NCBI GenBank assembly: GCA_033239005.1
Contig: BSQZ01000015.1
Span: forward strand, 11,577,501 to 11,641,500
Origin: Lamellibrachia satsuma
Lineage: Eukaryota > Annelida > Polychaeta > Sabellida > Siboglinidae
Length of the DNA: 64,000 bases
Direction: 5' to 3'
Shown here piece by piece: positions 1 through 14,100 of this stretch (positions are counted from its first letter, which is position 1; every line of letters starts with the position of its first letter). The notes under the pieces were generated by a model that did not search any database, had not been told where the DNA came from, and saw nothing but the letters and a program-made list of their open reading frames with translations. The translations under genes and the position numbers were made by a program.

Positions 1-870
1 TTGGGAACTCATGTGATTTAAAGTAGCAAACCCTGATTTTTTGCCAGGCACTTTTTTTTGGTGGGTACAATTTGGCTTTTGATAACAGTTTTGCAAATTT
101 TGCTGTTACTATGTCAGACATTTCTAAATTTTACATGGGAAAGCCCAACTTTCTTTGCTTTTTTATAGAGATAAATAATATCATAACTGAATTGGTATTA
201 CTCTTTATGGGTCATATATTGAATATGGTTGAAATTGAGCTAAAGTGTGGTTTCCCGTGACTTAATAAATAACATAAAATAATAAATTTTACCATTTTAA
301 TGTATAATTTACATATTATGGTTTATGTAATATTAACATATCAAATTGCAATATTCTTGCAAGTTTTATATTTAAATAGTAAATAAATCTTGTGGTATGA
401 CTAATTATGACGAGAGCACAGTATTTCAATAATCTTGCTGCAGACAGATGTTACTATGTCAGATATTTAGCAAATTTGCATGGGACCCCCAGCTTGTTTT
501 GCCTTGTCGTAGAGATAAACACTAAATGAACATGTTGGCCTAGTTTTACTGAAGTGGTGTTACTCTTTGTGGGTAAAATATTGAATGTTGTAAAAAATTT
601 AGCTAAAATGCGGTTTTACAGCGACTTAATAAAATACATAAAATAATAAATTTTTAAATTGTTTATGCAAGCTTGACATACACTGTATTATGCTTTATAT
701 AATATGAACATCAAATTAGCAATGTTCCTGCAGCTTTATATTTGAATATTAAATAAATCTTGTGTTATGACTGATTATGATCAGAGTGCACTAATATTGC
801 AGGTGACGTTGCTGTTACTATGTCAGATATTAAAAAAGTGTGCATGGGACTCAACTTTTTTTGGGATTTT
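1..870. repeat. Diverged ~350-bp tandem repeat, two full copies and part of a third
   Basis: The phrase TTACTATGTCAGA recurs at about 107, 451 and 814, and the text around it matches over hundreds of bases. Examples are GTTACTCTTTRTGGGT, ACTTAATAAA..ACATAAAATAATAAATTT and AAATAAATCTTGTGGTATGACT. Spacing is about 344 and 363 bp, with many substitutions and small indels. No coding potential was seen. It looks like an old satellite-type or duplicated transposon fragment that may continue left of the window. Confidence 0.7.
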
Positions 871-1820
871 GAGGTCTAATGAACTTTTAAAATTTAAGGT
901 TTCATTATATTGATTTCACGGTAGTCTCGGATACCTTAAGCCAGTATCACAAGGTCATAGAGAGCATTGTAGCTACATTGGTTTTCATAAGAAATCAACT
1001 AAATCATTATCATGTGATTGCTACATCTTTACATATTTCTGAAATAAAAAATGGTGCATTTAGAATGACCCAAAGATTATGAACGTTTAAAATGTTAGAT
1101 GTTCATTATTCTGCATACTTTTCTATAACTATGCAGAGAACATAAACAAATGTCAATGTGTTCACTAGAATACCATCCACCTAAATGAAACCGCTGTTAA
1201 TAGTCTACCAAAGTCACACTTAAATGAACCAAACTAACCAGATACCACACAAACAATTCACAATGAACTACAGGGCAGGGGATTTGAGAAGATATCATGA
1301 AATATGTGATGACTTGCAAAAGACTAGGTTTATAAGGAATTCATCAAGCCTTTTCCACTTCCATAGTGATTGAGAAAAAGTTGCCTTTCAGTTTTCAAGA
1401 CTTGCTGCAGAAATAGAGTGAAAAAAGGATGGTGAGGACTGAACCAACTGGGCCTATGTATGAATGTTACATGAACAGAAACTAGGAGCTGTGCCAGACG
1501 CATGCTCTAGATAGGTAGTGTGATGTTAAATTATGGCATAATGCGTACAACACTGAACTAGTCTAGAAATCCATGTGTAGTTTGTGTCGTGGTTATATGC
1601 TACCATGCCAGCTTTTATCCAAAGCCATCCAAATAATATATTACGAGGGTTGGCCATATGTGAATATGCATGCAAAATGCACATCTAGAGGTGTTTAACT
1701 TTGGTGAGTATGTACACAGGACACGACATACATCGTTGACTGCCAGGCATTAGAGTCACACAGAGACACAGGTAAGGAAGACTTCTACGGAGGATATGAG
1801 ATGCAGATAGTGATGACCAG
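871..1820. other. No recognisable gene or repeat
   Basis: AT-rich sequence with only short open frames and no recognised domain. It probably contains the 3' flank or 3' UTR of the minus-strand DMAP1 gene. I saw no AATAAA in a convincing position. Confidence 0.4.
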
Positions 1821-1824
1821 TAGG

Positions 1825-1890
1825 TCAGACAAAGCTGAGGGCAGCAAGTGTAAGAACACTTACAGGCTGTGGGGTAGGATAGCGGCACAT
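1825..1890 (-). CDS. DMAP1: Candidate terminal coding exon of DMAP1
   Basis: The DMAP1 exon ending at 2108 has a clean GTAAGT donor in phase 0, so at least one more exon is needed. On the minus strand a good acceptor (TCTCTTTCAG) ends at 1891. It is followed by a phase-0 open frame of 21 codons beginning MCRYPTPQP and a TGA at 1825-1827. The C-terminal tail of DMAP1 is poorly conserved, so homology does not help. A GTAAGT after the ninth codon could instead make this a 27-nt internal exon. Confidence 0.35.
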   Translation of the reverse strand: MCRYPTPQPVSVLTLAALSFV

Positions 1891-2107
1891 CTGAAAGAGA
1901 ACAATACCAAACAACACATCAGCTCACTTTCCATTCATTATTACAAGTGTGTGTAATGGCATACTGGGAAGTCGCGATCAACCATTACAAGCAAAACTGA
2001 ATACAGTGTAAATCATATGCAGATTTTCATACAATAACATTATTATTGATTCAATGTGGTCCAAACAAATGTAATCAATGTGCTACAGTTTAGTCAATAT
2101 AACTTAC

Positions 2108-5100
2108 TTTTCCTGGTGCAAGTGTTTCAAATCTGTGTCTGTAGGTCTGTAGTTCATATTCGCAGTTAGCCAGGGCAAGTTTCAGCTCATACAATAGCAC
2201 AACGTCCTGTCTGAGTTCGTTGAAGTTCAACACTATGTCATCCGTAGGCATCGGGTTCAGCTCTGAAAAGAGACACATATTCTAACACAGCGAACAACAA
2301 ATATAATTTGTAACTTCCTAGTCATTAGATAAATTAGCTTAATATGGCCAATTTTCTCAAACAAATACCACATCACAGTAATGATTTGTAATTAAGAGCA
2401 ACGTTCAAATGTTGGGCATGTTTCCTGACTGTCACTGCATATGGCTTGATATGTTTAATAAATATTAAAATCTTACATTACATATTATTTGTAATGTTGT
2501 CAACAGCTGATATTTCATCTACTCTTACCAATGCAGTGACAACTCTGCTTAAGGTGGTTAGCTAAACCAATTTAAAATACACACTTTTTATTATTATGAA
2601 TGAGAATTTTGTCAGGCTTTGTAAAACTTGTGAAAACAGTGTTTATATAATTTATTACCATCCTACCTAAGCCAAGTTCCTCCAGAACCATTTCTATAGC
2701 TTTAGTTTTCTTCTGCCCCACAGACACTGGCAACTTCATCTGCAAATACCAAAACAACGAAAAACTGAGAAAAGTTTTGCATAATGATAAACAACAAAGC
2801 ACACACTAATCTGTGAAAGACGCTGGCAAGTTCGTCTGTTCAATGCAGGATAAGAACATTTTGTGACACTAAAACTATATCTACAGCAAGCTTAGCATTG
2901 AAGAGTAAATTCTGACACTTGTTATTAAATAATAAAGCATTGGGTAAATATCATGCTAACATCAACAACTTCACCTGAAATAAATACTGCAATAAACAAA
3001 AATGCAAAGCGAATATTCTAAATTAAGTACATCATGAAATGGTCATTTACATTCTACACAGAGAAATGTACGAATGCTCATTTATTGTACTAATGATAAA
3101 TGAGAGATAACTTGTAGCTGAGTTGTTCAACGAACCCTCTGACTCCTTAGTGACACGCCAGACTGCTTGAAGTCAGCAAATTTTATTCCTGTTGTATCTG
3201 GCGTTACCTGGAAAATAACAAGAGGACAAAATAATATCTCAATAACAAAAACATTATACAACTATACAACCTTTATAATACTCTAGTTATCTCTATTTTA
3301 GTTAATCAGTCTTGATTTTTTATTGACAAAGAAAAAAATATTTAAACTAATGCTGTATTTTAATTAAAAAACAAATCCATGCAAACCAAAATAAACACAT
3401 CTCTGTATAACAATATGTTCTAAAGTGTTTTTATTTTGATTACTAGTCAAACATCTGAAAGATGTAACCAGTACTTTAGACAATTCAATTACCTTTATAT
3501 ATCCATGTATTGTCATAAGTACCCATACCCTAGCTAATCATACTGCAGCTGACAATCAATTTAATACTTATGCATGTGTTCTTACAGTTCCGTCTCTGTT
3601 GCGCTGTAGCAGCTGTATACGTTTCTTGGTGGCTTTGCGGTCAGAGCGCCGGTTCTCCATGTTGCTGTCTGCGGCCGTGATCAACTTCTGTAGATCTTGT
3701 GTCTTCTTCTCCCGCTCTTTCTTCCGCTGCTCGATCTTCTTCAGCTCTCCCATCAGGTACTCCTCCTCTTCAATCTGTGGATGGACAAATGAATGGGGAG
3801 TTTAAAATCAGATCTTAGATATGAAGTGACAGGCAAGGAAACATGATTATGACAATGGCAGGAATTTATGAACACAGGAAAATTCACACAGCTGGAACTA
3901 TTCTTTAATCAAACATAAAGCAGAGCACTACAAGTTCTGGTTGAGCCAATGACATTTTGAATGTGTAAACTGTAAAGTAATTATTTTGTCATCTTTGAAA
4001 CAGTGATGTACCTGCTCTGTAGTTCGGTGGAACAGTTTGTTCAGTTGGTCTTTCCTGCGACGTTCATGTTCGGCATCATATACACGTAGCTTTGGCTCAC
4101 TGCTACCAGATGGCACCCTCGACTGCAAACACACACATTTGGTAAAGCATATGACAGACATACATATTGCCCCACCTGTTTGTAATTAAATTTGTGTACT
4201 GGTGGTGGAATGTCTGTATTCTTTGCATTACATGTTCATGACGACTTCTTGATGTATATATGTTATCGTCATGCCTGTAGGAATGTGGGCTCTGAGAAAC
4301 TTGCCCGGACGGGGCTGTACATGTGTTCAGTTCGTGTCTGGTTTGCTTTGAAAATATTGTTGAAAAAACGTTTTTCGTTATAGATATTGGTACCTATATT
4401 ACAAACAAATTATGCAATTTATTTCAAATATAAAGTTGTTATTGCATAAAGAGAGAGGAATGAAGAATACAACAATGTAAACCTGATTAATATGACTTTA
4501 ATATTACCAGAGATCCATGGATTACCAATACAAAAAATTGCATTTTTAGTAAAACTTACAAAAAGGCTGTCAAAGATTGAATAACAGGATTTATTACTTA
4601 ACAGAGGCACACTTTATCTGTGAATAAAAATTATTTAGAGGTATGTAATTGTCATAAATGTGAACCTTTTGATAGTAAACAGCTATCAGAATATGAAATC
4701 TTCTGCCACTGTGTCCAACAATCTGATGGGGATTTCCACTGAAACTGCCTAAATATCAGATTTTTACGGTTGTACTGGCAAAATAAGATGTCAGTGCTGG
4801 ATGTTTAATGTTTATTCATTTCTATAGCACCAAATCTATAGGATAAGAACAAGAACATTTATTTCTGACCCCGTTTACAATACAAATAAAAGTAGTAATA
4901 GAATAGAAACAAAATATGCATTAATATGTTCACATGAAAAAAAATTAACACAATATAACTTAATAATAGGAGCCACTAATGAAATATAATTAACTCATTT
5001 ATACAAAAGGTTATGACAGTGCATGTGTGCAGAAGGAGAAAGAGTGAGTGTATATATTGAAATATGTGTGATAATAATATGTAATATAAATTGTAACAGA

Positions 5101-8100
5101 TAGTAGTCATACATTCATATATGTGTTACTGATTTAGTTCATTTTGATAGCAAGTATAGCAGTTTAGTATTGAACATGTATCTTCATATTTTGTAATAAA
5201 TATTTTTTTGCATAATTGGCAAAACTTCGCAAACTGTGAGTTCCTATCTTCTCTGTAACTATTTTTGGGGTATTATTAATTACGTGGCAAGTTGTACCTA
5301 AGACACCTTTTGGCAAATTCATGTTTAGTTCTGAATACGTATATATCAGTTGTACTATAGTAATAATGCTGAATGGTACACCATGTTTATCCATTTGTGT
5401 GTTTATTCTGTCTACTAGTTCAAGTGATGCACATTCAGTTGAGTGTTTTTGTCTAAAGCCATATTTATTATCAAAACAAAGTTTGGAATTGTTGAAATAG
5501 GCATATAATTTATTATAAATTGTTTTCCCGAACACTTTAGTAGTAATAGAATAGAAATAGTAGATAGGAGAGAAATGGGTCTGTAATTTTTAAATAGTGA
5601 TCATCTTTCTTGAAAATAGGAATAACTTTGGCAATTTATAGTTTATCAGGGAATATGCCTGTGCTTTTATGACAAAACAACACAAACACATTGGTAGGAA
5701 GATATTAGCAGTATTTATTATAAACTTGGCGAAAAGGGGCAGCCCGGTCGTATTTCTATGGGGCCAGCTGTGACACCGAGAGGGCTGGCTGCGAGGCCCG
5801 GATGTTCACGTGACCGGACATGGTCCTGGGCCAGCTACTCGATCGTGATCACGTGACTGCGGCCACGTGACCAGACAATCCTGGGGCCTGCATCCCTCTG
5901 GGTGTCCAGCCCCCCCCAAGAAAAACTGCCGAACTATCCTTACTACAGGTGTTGCATGGGGTTGGTGGGTGGGTTTGCGTATTTCTCTGTCGAGCGCTGA
6001 GACAAGAAGGCCCACTGCTGGGTTTCAGTTGGCGCCGTAGGAGGGAGCGTGGATGCTGATTGGTCCCTTTACTAGCCCGCAGGGTGTTACAGGTTTGAAT
6101 CTGATTGGCTGGGAATGTTGATCAGTTATCCTGTCATAAACCACGCACAGTGAATAACACTATGCTTCAATTTATGACAAAACAACACAAACACATTGGT
6201 AGGAAGATATTAGCAGTATTTATTATAAACTTGGCGAAAAGGGGCAGCCCGGTCGTATTTCTATGGGGCCAGCTGTGACACCGAGAGGGCTGGCTGCGAG
6301 GCCCGGATGTTCACGTGACCGGACATGGTCCTGGGCCAGCTACTCGATCGTGATCACGTGACTGCGGCCACGTGACCAGACAATCCTGGGGCCTGCATCC
6401 CTCTGGGTGTCCAGCCCCCAAGAGAGGTTGCTTAGTAACCGAATGCCCCCAAGAAATAAGGATGGGGTGATACTAGATCATGTTGAAACACTTAGTGACT
6501 CCTATTCAAGTAAATGTATGTTGTGTTACAATGCCATCAGTGTATAATACAATATTACCCTTAGGGATCAGCTCTTTACATATCAAGCTTCATGCATACA
6601 AATGTGAACCATTACTGACAATGAAGAGTAACATATATATTATGTAAATACCTCGCTCCATACGGTTGCGTGATGACTAGTACTGCTTAAAAAAAATATA
6701 TATATATATGTAAGTAACCTATAGTATACAATGTCTGATCATTGTGCTTGCAACCTCACACCATTCTGCCTGCGTTCATGTCATTTTACATACACAATTC
6801 TCAATGTTTGTATGGTATTATATACAATTAAATGATATACACACATGTACCAATGATAACACCTCCTGATGCTTTCATAGAACTTTCCCATGCCACATAC
6901 ACTTCATGCCTAACTAGATATATATATGCAATCCATGACATAGAGATCCATGTGGATGCACTTGTCAACTCTTCCAACCCAATGCCAGGCCTGTGACTGA
7001 GCCCATGCTAGTCACCTGAACAGCAGATTGTGTGAGCCCATAGTTGTAAACGTCAAATCAAGCAACAACATTATTACAATAGACAATAAAACTGTATGCC
7101 CACGTACAAGTATATGCGTTGTCTACCTAACTACTTATGTAATCCCTGAATAGTAAATTTAAAAATCCACGATTCACATACGCAGTGAACAAACGACGGA
7201 CTTTTATATTAGCATATTGTGTATAAATGTTGAATTGTTCTAAAATAATGGTTCATCTAATGGCACAACCCATCTAAGAATGTCTAACAGTCAAGCATTC
7301 TGCCCACTTCAAGAACGTGAGGTCATCTAAAATGCTCACACATAGCTTGTTGAGCATGTTGTAAGGATTCATGTGATGTTCTGATATATCTGCAGTAGCA
7401 ATCAGAAGTCCATCTACCCAGGGTCCTGATCATGTGATCTGGGATATTAGCTGCTGCAGCCGTAGTAGCGGCCCCTATCCGGAAAGAGTGCCCACTGTAC
7501 AAGGCTGGATTATAACCCAGTTTAGAGAGGATGATCTTTAATTTGTCAATAACAAATGCCCGTGTCAGAGGTGTTCCTGCTAGTGTGGTAAACAGGGGAT
7601 CGTGTGGCTGAGCTGCCATAGCCATCCGTGTTTGCATGAGGGCCAACATAGGTTGGAGAGGGCAAATGGAATGCTCTGTAGCAAAATATGATAGTGAAAC
7701 CCCTCTGCGGAATGGGTCTGTCTTTGAGACTTTCAATCGTAGTGTGAAATAATTGTCCCCCCTGTTCAAGTGTATGTCTTGTATACTTAAATCTGTGAGA
7801 GGGTCAAATGCGTTAGATTTACTGGTAAATTCTCCACATCTCAAAAATCCAAAGAAGGCCAGACAGAATGCGGTCTCTAGGACCAGGTCCTCATATGCGC
7901 CCAAGAAACCTGACCTGAGAGTTTGACAAATTTGGCTTAAAATAGATGATGTAATTGGGAGTCTCGGTTTAACAATGTTATCTTGAGACTTCTTCACTGC
8001 CTTAAGAATAGCTTGTAGGCGTAAGAATGGTTGACCATTCGGAAAGCAGCTAGGGTCCTGGAATCCTGCCTTAATGTAGGTGAACCTAGTACCTGCTAGA

Positions 8101-11100
8101 TATGTTTTAATGGTGGAATATTTTAAATGCAACGCGCTAACGCAATGCGCCACGAAGTAGATCAGAATGTCTTCTGATATAGCTGGGTGAGTGTGGCTCA
8201 AATACCCAGAGGGATACATACTTGAAAATCTATGAAAGGCTCTAAAACCAGCCTCATATACTGCCCTAGTTGAGCGGTTAATAGAAATATCCCACAATTT
8301 ATCGATTACATCATCTAGTACCACATTACTTGAACGGGTGTTGGACATGGGCAGGGTCTGAGAGCTGCCCCTGGTGCCAGCTGTCTGAATCTGTTGATCT
8401 GGAAACGAGATAGAGCATCAGCAATGTCATTGTGCACGCCGGGGATGTGTTTTGCTGTAATAATGAAATTACCCTTTGCAGCACACCATGTTAAACGCCT
8501 CATAAGCTTCATTATGGGTTGTGCTTGTGACCTGCCCTTGTTGATAATGTGCACCGTAGCTTCATTGTCGCAGTAGAAAAGAATTTTCTTTCCCTCCCAC
8601 TCTGACCCCCACAGCATAGATGCTACAACTATGGGGTACAGTTCTAGAAATGCCATGGACAGCTGCTTGTTATCTTTAAGCACTAATTCTGGAGGCCACA
8701 TTGCCTGAAACCATTTGTTTTGAAAGAAACCGCCATACCCTATAGTCGCTGCTGCATCGGTATATAAGGTATAATCGGCTGCTCTAGTCACTTCTTCTTC
8801 GAGAAATAGGGCTACCCCGTTCCATTCGGTGAGGAATCTAAGCCACATAGCCATATCTTGGCGACATTCTGCGTTTAGCTTGACGTGGTGGTGTAATTCT
8901 TTAACTGAGGCTGCCAAAGCCAGGAGGTAGGACACGAAGCTTCGTCCTTGCCTGATTACTCTGGACGCAAAATTTAAATGGCCCAACAAGCTCAGTAGAG
9001 CTCTTTTTAGATACTCTCTGCTTGCTTTCAAATTTATGTAACATTTCTCTAATCCTGGTGAGTTTGTCTAATGGTAAGCGGGCTTCCATGCTGTCAGTAT
9101 CGAGGATTATACCTAAATATTGCAACTGTACGGTAGGTCCCACTGTCTTATGAGTTGCTATTGGGATTCGTAGCCTGTTGAAAATCATTGTAAGTATAGC
9201 CATAGTTCTCTCTGCCGTGGCACTGGGAAAGTCTATCGTCAGATAGTCGTCTAAAGATGGAGAATAAACTCAATCCCATAGTTATGTTTGGCTATCCAAC
9301 ACACAGCCTGGGAAAGCCAATCGAATATTTTAGGGCTCGAGCGGCTCCCAAACACTAGCCGGGTGTAGAAGAAATATGACCCCTTCCATTTGACCCCATA
9401 CAAATGCCACAGTGACGGGTGGATAGGAATTTGCTTGAACGCATCGACGATATCAGTCTTGCACAGCCAAGAACCCCTACCCCTCTCTAAAATTCCTCTA
9501 ATGGCATCGTCTAATTTGACATAGGTTAGTGAGTATTCCTCCTTGTTGATGAGTTGATTTAAACTGGCATGGTTAAAATTGTTGTGGGGCGCGGATAAAT
9601 CTACAATTAAACGTTTCTTTCTGAGTATGAGCCTTCGCCACACCGAGGGCTCACCCTGTAAGTTGAGAAAGGGGGTGTTTCAAAGGGGCCTACCAAAAAC
9701 CCCTTTTTACTTCCTCATCAATTAATTTAGTGACGACTTCTGGGTGCCTGTTAGCAGACATATTATTTGGACATTCTAAAGTAATTGTGGGTGGTTCGCT
9801 AATTCCCGTATAGAACCCCTCTCGTAGACCATTGATGAGATTTACCACGAAATTCCTATCTGGGTGTCCAGCTAACTCCATCTCCAGTCTGTCAATGTGT
9901 ATAGGTGTCATAGTCACTGTCCGTCCACCTATTTGGTCTGCTGATGTTAGTCATTGTTTATCTGTTGGTGGTCTGTTACCCGTTCTTGCCACTGGTTGGG
10001 GTGTTCTAGCTAGGTAGCCATGGGATTTGGTTGGGCACACGACGCTAGGGTGTGGTGCCCTGCACACAATACATGAGTGGAGAAATTTGCAGTTCTGCCT
10101 CGTACAACCACGGTCTGAGTTGAAATTGTTGCAAATTTCCCTCTGCCCAACACTAACTCTGGGTCTACCCTGCACGTCGGTATTAGTGTGGGCGTGACTA
10201 AGTCTACCAGGTAAAGGACCCCGGGAGAAGTTGTGACTGGCCGCTGGTGGTGATGCCTTAGTATTTGCTATCATGGGGCAAAAACTACTCAAATGTGCTA
10301 TGCTGCCGCACAATGAACACACGTTCGCTGTTTGGCCGACGAACAGGGAACCAAAGATGCCATTGTCCCGGACCCCCCAGTCTAGCTTCACATTATGTTG
10401 TTGGATGAGGGCAGCTGCCCGAGCTGAAAACGCTTTATGATATTCGTAGAAAGCTGTGCCTTCTATGCGGGACGCAATGCCTACGATTATTGCCTCATAG
10501 GCGTCCAGCTCCTTCCTCCTATCCCACACTTCACACATTATGTTCCTGTACTTGTTAAAGGCTGCTATAAATTCCGCCAGTGTAAGGTTACGGTTTAATC
10601 GGGGGTCGGACGACAGCGGGCGAAGGAGGTGGTGAGAGCCGTCCACTCCAGCGTAGCGACTGTAGTCTCCCAGGTCGAAGTGGGGTATCAGGAGTGAAGC
10701 TAAGTTAGTGTCTTTACCGTCAAGGATTGCTGCTCTCAGGGCCGGTGACACTGTCTCGACGTCGGGCAGACTCTCCGAAGCGACGCCGTTTGTCGCGCAG
10801 CGCTGCCATCTGAAGGTGTCGGCGAACGCGGGAGCGGAGCGCAACGATACTCCGGTCGACCGCTCGATCGTTTCCATGGCCGTCGTCAAGCTGAACACGT
10901 TGGGTCGGGGAAAGCTCTGCGTAGTCGGCGCGGTGTTCGGGTCGTGGATCGTTCGTGGAGAGGCGTCTGATGAGTCCGCGGCTGCTGATGATCCTTGCAG
11001 GACGCTCTGGGAACGAATAATCTCGCCCATCTGCTGCGTCATCGCTGACATCGCTTGCTGTAGGTTCCGCACTACGTCCGTCAGTGGCGCCATCTCGTGC

Positions 11101-14100
11101 ACGTCTGGTTGTCGCCGTTGGTCCGTCTGGTTGTCGTCGTTGGTCCGTCCGTCGAAAGCATGGCTCTCGCGAGCACGAATATCTGCCGCGTCGTGGCTCG
11201 GCACATGCGTTATCCCTGTTCGCGGCGATGCTAACGGCTGATGTCGTTGACGAGCCCTAGTCGCAAAGCCATTCAAATCAGCGGCGATGCCCCATCGCGT
11301 CGTCGGCGGTGGAGTCGACGTCGGCCTCGTATCCGTGCGGACAGAGCCGCTACTAGCAGAGGGCATGATCAAAGACTCGCCCATTGTTACTGGCTCGTCA
11401 ATCTCGTCGTCGCCGCAGAAGTTATCGAAGTACATCCGCAGAAGTTGTGCCTTCTTCATTCCCGCCGGTAGTTTTAGGCCGTGCTCTTCAATTCGACGAC
11501 GTAGCGTAGCCATCGACCAGTTGGCGGGTCGCCCTGCGTCCCACCGGAGAGTTCCCCGAGTTTGCGCTTGCGCTGCCTCGTGGGTACCTTGCGATGCCTC
11601 GTCATTAGTTTGCGAAACTTCTTCCGCTTCGGCGTGTGTCGAAAGTAGAGCTGGCGTGGAAGGATGTGGCTCTGTCAAACGACGACGAATCGCTGGATGA
11701 TCCCGAGTATCAGTAGCTTTCCGTTTGGGTCGGCCTCGTGGCATGTTGAACAGGAGTTCGAACGAACGGGAGAACGATGAAAATTTGCGTATTTCTCTGT
11801 CGAGCGCTGAGACAAGAAGGCCCACTGCTGGGTTTCAGTTGGCGCCGTAGGAGGGAGCGTGGATGCTGATTGGTCCCTTTACTAGCCCGCAGGGTGTTAC
11901 AGGTTTGAATCTGATTGGCTGGGAATGTTGATCAGTTATCCTGTCATAAACCACGCACAGTGAATAACACTATGCTTCAATATATATAACTAGGATTATT
12001 AATAGGGCTAATGATTTAATGATGGCAGGTTCTATTTTTTCAGCAGTTTTGAAGAAATACCATCACAACCACAACTGTTGTTTGTTGTAAGGTTTTCTAT
12101 TGTTTTCTTTACAGTTTCTTTATCTACATTCTTAAATCTGAAAACAGAGTCTTTTGTTTTTAAGTAATAACTATAATATTTATTGTCATCCTATTGATGA
12201 AACATTTAAAAAGAATGAAATTATATATACGTAATAACTTAACCATATGATAAGTTACAATAGTGAGTCTTTAGCTTGCTGTTCAAAACATTGTTAACAC
12301 TTAACATATAAATCTTTAGGTAACACATTCTAAAATTTTGGTGCAGAGGCTTTGAAAACACGTCTTTTGAAAACAGTGTCTTTCGCTTCGTCCTTGGCAC
12401 ATTTAGTGTAAATGCATCACAAGATCTTAGTCCATGCGGTGTGTCCCTGACGGCAAACATCTGTGTCATGTACTCGGGGCCATGACCGTGTGGTGTGTCC
12501 CTGGTGGCAAACATCTGTGTCATGTATTTGGGGACATGACTGTGTGCTGTGTCCCTGGTGGCAAACATCTGTGTCATGTACTTAGGGACATGACCATGTG
12601 GTGTGTCCCTGGTGGCTAACATCTGTGTCATGTACTCAATAGTCAACAGACTTGATGCGGAACTCGACTAGCAGCCAATGGAGTCATTTCAGTGTTGGAA
12701 TCATATGCTCATACTTGCCAACTCTGCAAAACACTCTGGCCACGTTTTTTTGTACCATTTGTAGCTTCTTGATAATGTATTTGGGCAGTCCAGTCAGTAG
12801 AGCATTATGGTAGTCAATATGACTATGCATTAGAGCATGAATCAGCCGCTACGCACTTTGGTGATCCAGATACTATCCTTATTTTGCTGATGTGATAAAG
12901 TTGCGCATACACCACCCGACAGTTCGCTGTGATATGTTTTTCATCAATGTTTATCAAAATAATTTATGCAGACACAGTCTGTTGCCTGGACTACACTGTC
13001 CCCGATGTTGATTGATGTGTAGGTGCATTTCACTAGTTGTTGTTGTGTAGCAACCAAGATTTACTCAGTCTTGGCATCGTTCATTTTCAGTTTTGTGCTT
13101 TGCATGTGTAGCTGTGCCACAGACATAGAGGAAATCATGCAAACAATTGTCATGTGATCACCCCAGGCACCTTAACATGAATGAATGATATGCAATACAG
13201 AATATAGCTGTTAATCTAACCAATTTTGTAAAACTTTTAAGCCTATGAGCATAACATAAATAACCACATATTCAATCCAAGTAGGCAGCAGTTATCATTT
13301 TATGTTTTTAACACAAATAATTATTAGTATTAACATAATCCACTGCCAGACACAGTTGTACTGTAGACAAGAATGAAGGATGCTTACCTTGGTGAGGACA
13401 TTGTAGATGTTGTAGTAGCGTTCCTTCATGTCCTCTATGCTGCGGGAACTGAACCGTGTCGAGTCCCAGCGGTCATGGATGATCACAAACCGCAGGTCAA
13501 ACCTGTTGCACATCTCAAACAGGTAGTCCGTCTCCTGGCGCGTCCAGTTGTCATCGTGTAGATGCTGCTGGTACTCAATGTCTGAATACACTGGGATGTC
13601 CACTGTCTGGTGACACACAACAGTAAGGTGACACTGTCAGAGAGAGCATGGTGTGTGCAGCGTTTGGCTGAGCAGATTGAAGACCTTTTCAAGAATTTTT
13701 AAGAATAATACTTCAATTAAACCATTTCCACAACAAATTCAATACAAAATAACAAAGAATTTTTAGTCAAACCCCTTCTAGGAGTCATTTATTTATTTGG
13801 TGATCAAACTGTATCATTTGATTAAAGAAACATATTACTCAGCAATACGTGGTCCATTCCATCTTTTTTTAATAATAGTCTATAGCTAGTTTGCCGAAAT
13901 AAAATTTGAGACGCTCTTAAAAACCTCCTATTTTAAGACCCTTTAAAATGCAAGATCCAATTGAAGACTCTGCATAACCTTGTAGAGAAGACATTGACAA
14001 CAGTAACACACTGACAACTAGTCTACTACAGTAAATAACCTTGTAGAGAAGACATTGACAACAGTAACACACTGACAACTAGTCTACTACAGTAAATAAC

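Larger units (their letters stand above)
5666..11980 (-). mobile_element. Ngaro/PAT-type tyrosine-recombinase retrotransposon, complete with split direct repeats
   Basis: Read on the minus strand the order is A1 (11980-11784), gag, RT-RNase H, tyrosine recombinase, B1 (6420-6171), A2 (6170-5974), B2 (5915-5666). A1 and A2 match over 197 bp and B1 and B2 over 250 bp, with a 58-bp joining stretch at 5916-5973. This A1-ORFs-B1-A2-B2 layout of split direct repeats is the signature of PAT/Ngaro-like members of the DIRS order. DIRS1 itself has inverted termini, and I see no methyltransferase domain. No target-site duplication is visible, as expected for recombinase-mediated integration. The element lies inside a LINE inside DMAP1 intron 5, on the same strand as the gene. 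Near-identity of the paired repeats suggests recent arrival, although RT is frameshifted. Confidence 0.9.

Noticed and set aside
10708..11700. Plus-strand frames of 76-177 codons opposite gag
   Set aside because: Antisense shadows of the GC-rich gag frame, without any recognisable domain.
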